A DNA stretch of 64,000 nt from Atriophallophorus winterbourni. Taxonomy: Eukaryota; Platyhelminthes; Trematoda; Plagiorchiida; Microphallidae. The stretch is taken from NCBI GenBank assembly GCA_013407085.1, contig JACCGJ010018994.1:42251-106250 (forward strand), read 5' to 3'. Each line of letters opens with the position of its first letter. Position 1 is the first letter of the stretch. A model generated the notes under the pieces. The model had not been told where the DNA came from, searched no databases, and worked only from the letters and a program-made list of their open reading frames with translations. This document shows positions 55,101 through 64,000 of the stretch, one piece after another. The position numbers were made by a program, and so were the translations under genes.

Positions 55101-56763
55101 ATTATTTTTTTTAAAAAGTTGGGAGTTTCAACCCTTAAATTCGAGTCTTTCAATTCTTTTCTTTTTTCATTCTGGGCCTCCTGATTTGAAAAGAGGAGCC
55201 AAATATTTTGTATTTTCAACCTTGCAAAATTGGAGGGGTCTAAATGGTGCACGAAAAAGTGATAAAAAATACATACTATATTATATAGTAATATATAATG
55301 GGGAAGAAATTTGTGTTTACGAAAATCCAGTGTGGTGGGGAGATTTTATCTTCTCTGGCAAGTTGTGAGCAAAATAGTTTGAACGCTAACTTTGAGGCTG
55401 AAAAAATTTGCCACAAAAATAAAAAAAATTAATTTGGGAAAATCTGAAAATTTTGAGTTTGATGCGGTAGGACCCGCTCTCTCAAAATGGGTTTTGCCTG
55501 GCTGAACTTGAAAAAAAAATGTTGTAAAAAGGGAACCTTACGTACTTGAAAAAAAGAGTTTGACAAGGGAAAATAGGGTATTTTTTGTGTATTTTTTACA
55601 CAATATTTTTCTAATAAATTTGGGAGATTCAACCCCAAATTCGAGTCTTTCTCTTCTTTTTTTCTTTCTGGGCCTCCTGTTTCGAACGGGGGAGCCGAAT
55701 ATTTTGTATTTTAAACCTTTCAAAAAAAATGGGTGCCTAAATGGTGCACGAAAAAGTGATAAAAAATACATACTATATTATATAGTAATATAAAATAGGG
55801 AAAAAATCTTGTGTTCACAGAAATCCAGTGTGATGGGGAGATTTTATCTTCTCTGGCGAGTTGTGAGCAAAATAGTTCGAACCCCAACTTCGGGGTTGTA
55901 AAAATTTGCTATATGATTGAAAAAATTATTTTGAACAAATTCGAAATTTTAAGTTCGAAGCGGTAAAACCCCCTCTTCCAAAGTGGGTTTTGCCTGGCTG
56001 TACTTGGAAAAAAAGTTGTAAGTGGGGACCCTTACGTAATTAAAAAAATTGAGTTTGACCGGGCAAACTGGGGTATTTTTTGTGTATTTTTTACATATTT
56101 TTTTTAAACTTGGGAGTTTCAACCCCGAATTTGAGTCTTTCAATTCTTCTCTTTTTTCTTTCTGGGCCTCCTGTTTTGGACAGAGGAGCCGAATATTTTG
56201 TATTTTAAACCTTGCGAAAAGAGGGGGGCCTAAATAGAGCACGAAAAAGTGATAAAAAATTCATAATATATTATATAGTTATATGTAATAGGGAAAAATC
56301 TTGTGTTCACGAAAATCCAGTCTGGTGGGGAAATTTCATCTACTCTGGCGAGTTGAGAGGAAGATAGTTTGAACCCCAACTTTGGGGGTGTAAAAATTTG
56401 CTAAAATATTAAAAAAATTATTTTGAAAAAATCAGAAATTTTGAGTTTGATGTGGTAAAACCCCCTGTCCCAAAGTGGGTTTTGCCTGGCTCAACTTGAA
56501 AAGAATGATGTAAGAGAACCTCACGTACTTAAAAAAATTGAGTTTGACCGGGCAAAATGGGGTATTTTTTGTGTATTCTTTACACACTATTTTTTATAAA
56601 TGTAAGAGTTACATCTTCAAATCCTAGTCTTTCAATTCTTTTATTTTTTTCTTTCTGGGCCTCCTGTGTTGAACATGGGAGCCGAATATTTTGTATTTTT
56701 GACCTTGCAAAATAAGGGGTGGGGCTAAATGGTGCACAAAAAAGTGATAAAAAATACATACTA
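52192..56763. repeat. Satellite 2, block 2
   Basis: About nine monomers with the same landmarks and orientation as block 1. The monomer interrupted by the MULE continues directly here with AGGGGAGCCGAATATTTTG. Confidence 0.95.
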
Positions 56764-56886
56764 CACTTAAATCTCAGTACTATGCCACCCGTTGGGACCG
56801 AGAAAAAGTGGCATAGTAGCGAGAGTGGCATAGTAACGAGGTTTTGTAAAAACGGCTTTATTTGCTCAAGTCCATCATTTATTTGC

Positions 56887-56975
56887 TCAATCGATCAGTC
56901 CAAAGCTCTCAGAAATCGTCGGCTGACGGAACTTCTTTCGTCGGATCTCGTTCATCTCGTTGTCTATCCGATCAC
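56887..56975 (-). pseudogene. Tigger transposase C-terminal fragment
   Basis: After the internal deletion the minus strand reads CDRIDNEMNEIRRKKF, then RQPTISESFGLID and a stop. It is in a different frame from the N-terminal part. QPTISESF resembles a PCNA-interacting (PIP) motif of the kind reported at the end of pogo transposase, though with only one of the two usual aromatic residues. Confidence 0.5.
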
Positions 56976-57142
56976 ACGCTGGCGTCAGTCTCGACCAGGT
57001 TGAAGACATCACCTGAAGAGAACTGCCTGAGTAAGAGCCGGAGAACCTGCTGCTGCCAATCAATAAGGGATTGGGAATCCACCGCTCCAGCTTCTCTCTG
57101 CACTGTCTTGAACGTGACGCCATTGAGCCATTTGAAGCTGTC

Positions 57143-57514
57143 TTACCAACCGTCGCTCGCCATAAAGTCTGGGATGTGCATCAGCTCGGCCAGTTTTATC
57201 GCCTTCTCCTTGATCAGATCGCCGCTGACTGGCAGACTCAGTCCTCTTGCTTGCATCAGCCACATCAGCACTCCCTCCTCAAACTTCGGGTCGTGAGGCT
57301 GCGTCAGCTTCACGCACTCCGATGGAACTCCAGCTTTGATTTCATCCTTCTTGCTGAGAATGCCCTTCACGGTGGTTCTCTTAACTTCGACGCTCCATTT
57401 CTTGCTAATCTCCCTCGCCAACTTGGACTGATTCGGCTCCTTCTTCGCAGCATCGATGATCTCGAACTTCTCCTTCAGCGTAAAGTCGGTTCGCTTGCGT
57501 TTCTGAGCTGACAT
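57143..57514 (-). pseudogene. Tigger transposase N-terminal fragment
   Basis: The ATG is at 57514. Residues 1-60 form the psq-type helix-turn-helix (KRKRTDFTLKEKFEIIDAAK, then SKLAREISKKWSVEVKRTTV). Residues 70-123 begin the CENPB/Tc5-type domain (FEEGVLMWLMQARGLSLPVS, then DLIKEKAIKLAE and FMASDGW). A TAA at 57140-57142 replaces the Leu that usually follows DGW. In-frame sequence continues to DVFNLVETDA near 56990, where the DDE domain should begin (usual form FNADETG). The catalytic core is deleted. Confidence 0.85.
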
Positions 57515-57888
57515 TATGGGCTGAATAGTTTGAAAAATAATGATGTCACTGTTGTGAGTGTCTGTTAGTGCGCTCGCTTTCGTGGGTCTATCTATCGATA
57601 CTTAAAGCAAGAGTAGGAAAGAGGTTCGTCGTTGTGCGTGAGGTGATTGGCTTGTTGTTGCTGACGTCAGGGAGAAACATCGCGTGTTTGACCTTGAAAC
57701 CGGCTGACTATATGCGTAAAATGCGCAAAAATGCACTTTTAAATAGTCAAAGAATAGTGGCATAGTAATGAGAGTAGGGAGTGGCATAGTAAATTTATTT
57801 TGTATTGAATTTTGTCGGGACCGAGCAAAAGTGGCATAGTAGCGAGAGTGGCATAGTAACGAGGTGGCATAGTACCGAGATTCGAGTG

Positions 57889-60800
57889 TATATTATAAAG
57901 TAATCTATAATAGGGAAAAAAATCTTGTGTTCACGAAAATCCAGTGTGGTGAAGAGAATCCAACTTCTCTGGCGAGTTGTGAGCAAAATAGTTTGAACCC
58001 TAACTTTGAAGGTGTAAAAAATTGCTACAAAATTAAGAAAGAACTATTTCGAAAAAATCAGGAATTTTGAGTTTGATGCGGTAAAACTCCCTCTCCCAAA
58101 GTGGGTTTTGCCTGGTTAAACGTGAAAAGAATGATGTAAGAGAACCTCACGTACTTAAAAAAGTGAGTTTGACCGGGCAAAATGGGGTATTTTTGTGTAT
58201 TCTTTACACACTATTTTTATAAATGTGGGAGTTACATCTTCAAATCCGAGTCTTTCAATTCTTTCATTTTTTCTTTCTGGGCCTCCTGTTTTGAACATGA
58301 GAGCCGAATATTTTCTATTTTGAACCTTGCAAAAAAAGGGGGGGGGCTAAATGGTGCACGAAAAAGTGATAAAAAATACATACTATATTATATAGTAATA
58401 TATAATTGGGGAAAAAAATCTTGTGTTCACGAAAATCTAGTGGGGTGGGGAGATTTTATCTCCCCTGGCGAGGTGTGAGCAAAATAGTTTGAACCCCAAC
58501 ATTGGGGGTGTAAAAATTTGCTACAGAATTGAGAAAAATATTTCGAAAAAATCTGAAATTTTGAGTTTAATGTGGTAAAACCCCCTGTTCCAAATTGGGT
58601 TTTGCCTGGCTGAACTTGAAAAAAAATTTTGTAAGAAGGGAACCTTACGTACATAAAAATGTGAATTTGACCGGGCAAACTGGGGTATTTTTTGTGTATT
58701 TTTTACACACTATTTTTTTAAAAAGTTGGGAGTTTCAACCCTTAAATTCGAGTCTTTCAATTCTTCTCTTTTTCCTCTCTGGGCCTCCTGTTTTGGACAG
58801 GGGAGCCGAATATTTTGTATTTTAAACCTTGCAAAAAGTGGAGGCCTAAATGGTGCACGAAAGTGTGAAAAAAATACATATTATATTATATAGTAAGATA
58901 TAATAGGAAAAAAATCTTGTGTTCACGAGAATCCAGTGTGGTGGGGAGATTTTATCTTCTCTGGCGAGTTGTGAGCAAAATAGTTTGAACCCTAACTTTG
59001 AAGGTGTAAAAATTTGCTACAAAATCAAAAAAATATTTTGAAAAAATCTGAAATTTTGAGTTCGCTGCAGTAAAACCCTCTCTCCCAAAGTGAGTTTTGC
59101 CTGGCTTAACTTGAAAGAAAAATGTTATAAGGGACCCTTACGTACTTAAAAATGTGAGTTTGACTGGGCAATCTGGGGTATTTTTTGTGTATTTTTTACA
59201 CACTATTTTTTAAAAAAAATTAAGGAGTTTCAACCTCAAATTCGAGTCTTTCAATTCTTTTCTCTTTCCTTTCTGGGCCTCCTGTTTTCAACAGAAGTGC
59301 CGAATATTTTGTATTTTAAACCTTGCAAAAAAGAAGGGGGTCTAAATGGTGCACGAAAATGTGATAAAAAATACATACTATATTATATAGTAATATATAA
59401 TAGGGAAAAAAATCTTGTGTTCACGAAAATCCAGTGTGGTGGGAAGATTTCATCTTCTCTGGCGAGTTGTGAGCAAAATAGTTTGAACCTTAACTTCGGA
59501 GGTGTAAAAATTTGCAACATAATCAAAAAAAATTATATCGAAAAAATCTGAAATTTCGAGTTTGCTGCAGTAAAACCCCCTCTCCCAAAGTGGGTTTTGC
59601 CTGGCTAAACTTGAAAAAAATGTCGTAGTAAGGACCCTTACGTACTGAAAAATGTGAGTTTGACTGGGCAAACTGGGGTATTTTTTGTGTATTTTTTACA
59701 CACTATTTTTTTTTAAAAAATTGGGATTTTCAACTCCAAATTCCTGTCTCTCAATTCTTTTCCCTTTCCTTTCTGGGCCTCCTGTTTTAAACACGGGAGC
59801 CGAATATTTTGTATTTTAAACCTTGCAAAAAATGGGGGGCCTGAATGGTGCACGAAAAAGTGATAAAAAATACTTACTGTATTATATAGTAATATGATAG
59901 GAAAAAAAATCTTGTGTTCACGAAAATCCAATGTGGTGGAGAGATTCCATCTTCTCTGACAAGTTGTGAGCAAAATAGTTTAAGCCCTAACTTTGGAGGT
60001 GTAAAAATTTGCTACAAAATCAAAAAAAATTATTTTGAAAAAATCTGAAATTTTGAGTATGCTGCAGTTAAACCCTTTCTCCCAAAGTGAGTTTTGCCTG
60101 GCTAAACTTGAAAGAAAAATGTTGTGATGGGGACCCTTACGTACTTGAAAAAAGTGAGTTTGACAGGGCAAAATGGGGTATTTTTGTGTATTTTCTACAC
60201 ACTATTTTTTTAATCAATTTGGGAGTTTTAACCCCAAATTCGAGTCTTTCAATTATTTTTTTCCTTCGTGGCCTCCTGTTGTGAACGGGAAAGCCGAATA
60301 TTTTGTATTTTGAACCTTGCAAAAATAGGGGGCTAAATGTTGCACGAAAAAGTGATGCAAGATATTTACTATATCATATAGTAATATATAATTGGGAAAA
60401 AATTTGTATTCACGAAAATCCAGTGGGGTGGGGAGATTTTATCTCCTCTGGCGAGTTGTGAGCAAAATAGTTCTAACCCTAACTTTGGGGATGTAAAAAT
60501 CTGCTACAGATTTAAAAAATTATTTTGAAAAATTCTGAAATTTTGAGTTTGATGCGGTAAAACCCCCTCTCCCAAAGTGGGTTTTGCCTGGCTGAACTTG
60601 AAAAAAAATGTTGTAGGGGGAACCCTTACGTACTTGAATATGTGAGTTTGACCGGGCAAACTGGGGTATTTTTGTGTATTTTTTACACACTATTCACTTA
60701 AAAAAATTTGGCAGTTTCAACCTCAAATTCGAGTCTTTCAATTCTTTTCTTCTTTCTTTCCGGGCCTCCTGTTTTAAACAGGGGAGCCGAATATTTTGTA

Positions 60801-63265
60801 TTTCAAACATTGCAAAAAAATTGGGGCCTAAATAGTGCACGAAAAAGTGATAAAAAATACATACTATATTATATAGTAATATATGATAGGAAAAAAATCT
60901 TGTGTTCACGAAAATCCAGTGTGGTGGGGAGATATTTTCTCCTCTGGCGAGATGTGAGCAAAATAGTTTGAACCTTAACTTTGAAGGTGTAAAAATTTGC
61001 TACAAAATCAAAACAAATATTTTGAAAAAAATCTGAAATTTTTAGTTCGCTGCAGTTAAACCCCCTCTCCCAAAGTAAGTATTGCCTGGCTAAACTTGAA
61101 AGAAAAATGTTGTGAGGGTGACCCTTACGTACTTGAAAAAAGTGAGTTTGACAGGGCAAAATGGGGTATTTTTGTGTATTTTTTACACACTATTTTTATA
61201 ATCAATTTGGGAGTTTCAACCCCAAATTCGAGTGTTTTAATTCTTTTCTTTTTCCTTCCTGGGTCTACTGTTCTGGACAGGGAAGCCGAATATTTTGTAT
61301 TTTAAACCTTGCAAAAAGGGGAGGCCTAAATGGTGCACGAAAGTGTGAAAAAAATACATATTATATTATATAGTAAGATATAATAGGAAAAAAATCTTGT
61401 GTTCACGAAAATCCAGTGTGGTGGGGAGATTTTATCTTCTCTGGCGAGTTGTGAGCAAAATAGTTTGAACCCTAACTTTGAAGGTGTAAAAATTTGCTAC
61501 AAAATCAAAAAAATATTTTGAAAAAATCTGAAATTTTGAGTTCGCTGCAGTAAAACCCCCTCTCCCAAAGTGAGTTTTGCCTGGCTTAACTTGAAAGAAA
61601 AATGTTGTAAGGGACCCTTACGTACTTAAAAATGTGAGTTTGACTGGGCAAACTGGAGTATTTTTTGTGTATTTTTTTACACACTATTTTTTAATAAATT
61701 TGGGATTTTCAAACCCAAATTCGAGTATTTCAATTCTTTTCTTTTTTTTCTGGGCCTCCTGTTTTAAACAGGGATGCCAAATATTTTGTATTTTAAACCT
61801 TGCAAACAAGAAGGGGGCTAAATGGTGCACGAAAAAGTGATAACAAAATACATTATATTATATAGTAGTATATAATAGGGAAAAAATCTTGTGTTCACGA
61901 AAATCCATTTGGTGGGGAGATTTCATCTTCTCTGCGAGTTGTGAGAAAATAGTTTGAACCCTAACTTCGGCGATGTAAAAAGTTGCCACAGAATCAAAAA
62001 AAATTATTTTGAAAAAATCAGAAATTTTGAGTTTGCTGCAGTGAAACCCCTTCTACCAAAGTGAGTTTTGTCTGGCTAAACTTGAAGGGAAAATGTTGTA
62101 AGCGGGGACCCTTACGTACTCAAAAAAGTGACTTTGACTGGGCAAACTGGGGTATTTTTTGTGTATTTTTTACACACTATTTTTTTTTTAAAATTTGGGA
62201 GTTTCAACCTCAAATTCGAGTCTTTCAATTCTTTTCTCTTTCTTTTCTGGGCCTCCTGTTTTCAACAGAAGAGCCGAATATTTTGTATTTTAAACCTTGC
62301 AAAAAAGAAGGGGGTCTAAATGGTGCACGAAAAAGTGATAAAAAATACATACTATATTATATAGTAAAATATAATAGGGAAAAAAAATCTTGTGTTCACG
62401 AAAATCCAGTGTGGTGGAAAGATTTCATCTTCTCTTGCGAGTTGTGAGCAAAATACTTCGAACCCTAACTTAGGGGTTGTAAAAATTTGCTATAAAATTA
62501 AAAAAATTATTTTGAAAAAATTTGAAATTTCGAGTTTGAAGCGGTAAAACCCCTCTACCAAAGTGTGTTTCACCTGGCTAAACTTGAAAAAAAATGTTGT
62601 AAATGGGGACCCTTACGTACTCAAAAAAGTGAGTTTGACCGGGCAAAATGGGGTATTTTTTGTGTATATTTTACACACTATTTTCTTAATAAATTTGGGA
62701 GTTCCAACCCCAAATTTGAGTCTTTTAATTCTTTTATTCTTTTCTTCCTGGGCCTCCTGTTTTGAAAAGGAGAGCCGAATATTTTATATTTTGAACCTTG
62801 CAAAAAAGAGAAGGCCTAAATGGTGCACGGAAAAGTGATAAAGAATACATACTATATTATATATTAATATATAATAGGAGAAAAATCTTGTGTTCACGAA
62901 AATCCATTTGGTGGGGAGATTTCATCTTTTTATTTTGAAAAAATCAGAAATTTTGAGTTTGCTGCAGTGAAACCCCCTCTACCAAAGTGAGTTTTGTCTG
63001 GCTAAACTTGAAGGGAAAATGTTGTAAGGGGGGACCCTTACGTACTCAAAAAAGTGAGTTTGACCGGGCAAAATGTGGTATTTTTGTGTATGTTTTACAC
63101 ACTATTTTTTCAAAAAATTGGGAGTTTCAACCTCGAATTCGAGTCTTTCAATTCTTCTATTTTTTTCTTTCTGGGCCTCCTATTGTGATCAGGGAAGCCG
63201 AATATTTTGTATTTCAAACCTTGCAAACAAGAAGGGGGCTAAATGGTGCACGAAAAAGTGATAAA
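57889..63265. repeat. Satellite 2, block 3
   Basis: About eleven monomers in the same orientation. A pair of nearly identical monomers lies about 2.5 kb apart (58840-59130 and 61310-61620). One monomer near 62925 has lost about 90 bp between TTTCATCTT and TTTTGAAAAAATC. Confidence 0.95.
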
Positions 63266-63366
63266 AAATACATTATATTATATAGTAGTATATAGTATAG
63301 TATAGTAGTGTATAATATAATATAATACATTATATTATATAGTAGTATAGTAGTATATAATAGGGA
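63266..63366. repeat. TAGTA/TATA-rich low-complexity run
   Basis: Expansion of the monomer's TATATTATATAGTA segment by slippage. It ends the satellite at the RTE junction. Confidence 0.85.
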
Positions 63367-64000
63367 GGTTCCAAGGTTGTCAAAGCCGGGGCGGTTTTGG
63401 GGATAAGCTCCCAATTCTAAAAATGCTCCAATGGCACGCGTCTCATATAGCCTCTGGCAAACAAGTCCAGCTCCTGGCCTGCACGCGTGGTCCTGTGCGA
63501 CACGGCGGAACTATTTCTACTGACAGGAGAAAGGGCGAAGGCGGCTGACTGGCGCCTCGAAACCAGCATGCTTCGGACAGGTGGAGCTCGTAAGTCCATG
63601 TAGGCGGTCCACCATGGGGAAAGAAAACCCTTATCTCAAACCTCCACTGCCTTGTGGCTACATCCAATCATGGAAAAGGCTTCAGGACTCAACCTCGAGG
63701 AAAAATCCGGAGCCGGAGTCCCGTTAGGCAGTCCGAAGTTTTTTTACAACTTCGTCCTGCCAACTTCTGCGACGGCATCGTTGTCCAAACGTATCAGCCT
63801 AGCTGTTCCTTTGGTTCCGATGGTGCCGTGGAGAGGGAGCACTTGCTGCATGGGCAACAGCTGGTTCTCCACCTTGAACTGCCCTGGCGTACATCACAAC
63901 GCACCAATGGAGAGGACACTCCATTCCGCTTCTGCGGATAATAACACGGGAAGCAGCAGATACCGGTTGAAAGCTATGGCTCGACTGGCGTAGAGCTCAG
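63367..64000 (+). mobile_element. RTE-like element 5' end (continues past window)
   Basis: The first 370 bp matches 3242-3610 and keeps the same order of landmarks (GGATAAGCTCCC, CAAGTCCAGCT, CTGGCCTGCACG, GACTGGCGCC). It continues with GGAGCCGGAGTCCCGTTAGG and ATGGCTCGACTGGCGTAGAG near the window end. This copy is more complete than the first and probably leads into the endonuclease ORF. Homology starts sharply at 63367, so this is likely the true 5' end. Confidence 0.7.

Larger units (their letters stand above)
56764..57888 (-). mobile_element. Tigger/pogo-like DNA transposon, 1125 bp
   Basis: A TA duplication flanks it (56762-56763 and 57889-57890), and removing the element restores the satellite sequence. 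The 26-bp terminal inverted repeats start CACT and end GTACTATGCCACC with three mismatches. It encodes on the minus strand a truncated CENP-B-type transposase. It is a deletion derivative, about half the length of an autonomous Tigger. Confidence 0.88.

Noticed and set aside
57071..57511. Plus-strand 146-residue ORF in the Tigger element
   Set aside because: It is the antisense of the clear CENP-B-type helix-turn-helix frame on the minus strand.
46585..63300. Many recurring short ORFs in satellite 2 (such as those containing KKYILYYIVIYN or FDRAKWGIF)
   Set aside because: They repeat because the monomer repeats, differ in length and frame in every copy, and lack any conserved start-to-stop structure.

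Overview
The window looks like a repeat-dominated stretch of a digenean trematode (flatworm) nuclear genome. Four things point there: RTE- and CR1-type LINE fragments of the kind common in flukes; a gene whose 5' introns are only 26 and 30 nt, as is typical of 5' introns in schistosomes; a nuclear copy of mitochondrial DNA in the order rrnL-trnC-rrnS-cox2-nad6-tRNAs-nad5, which reads sensibly only with the flatworm mitochondrial code (TGA = Trp, AGA/AGG = Ser); and hammerhead-ribozyme repeats. The species cannot be fixed from sequence alone.

Layout. 1-15.3 kb is gene-poor euchromatin-like sequence. It holds the only host protein gene I can support, EXOSC1/CSL4 (four exons, 6036-9983), with old LINE remnants (CR1 near 20-1070 and 12850-13880; RTE near 1985-2460, 3925-4956 and, on the minus strand, 8228-9163). 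A dispersed ~200-bp repeat and a set of hammerhead-type ribozyme motifs lie among them. One ribozyme sits in a 261-bp insertion with a 15-bp target-site duplication (2717-2977). Two more form a 240-bp tandem dimer (14262-14745).

15.3-25.15 kb is a tandem array of a gag-only, BEL/Pao-like LTR element on the minus strand (LTR-gag-LTR-gag-LTR-gag-LTR-gag-partial LTR). No protease, reverse transcriptase, RNase H or integrase is present. 25.15-41.84 kb is (TA)n followed by about 66 copies of a ~249-bp satellite with higher-order structure, interrupted by an RTE fragment that contains a 20-N assembly gap. 41.84-46.58 kb is a decayed ~4.7-kb mitochondrial insertion (NUMT). 46.58-63.37 kb is a second, unrelated ~497-bp satellite. 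A MULE transposon (49952-52191) and a Tigger/pogo transposon (56764-57888) are inserted in it, each with recognisable ends and target-site duplications. The last 630 bp is the 5' end of an RTE-like element related to the copy at 3242.

How it fits together. EXOSC1 is ordinary RNA-exosome housekeeping. Everything from 15.3 kb rightward looks like heterochromatin built by successive amplification and insertion. The most unusual items are the self-cleaving-ribozyme repeats, the LTR-sharing gag-only array with expanded leader modules, and the NUMT placed exactly between two different satellites.
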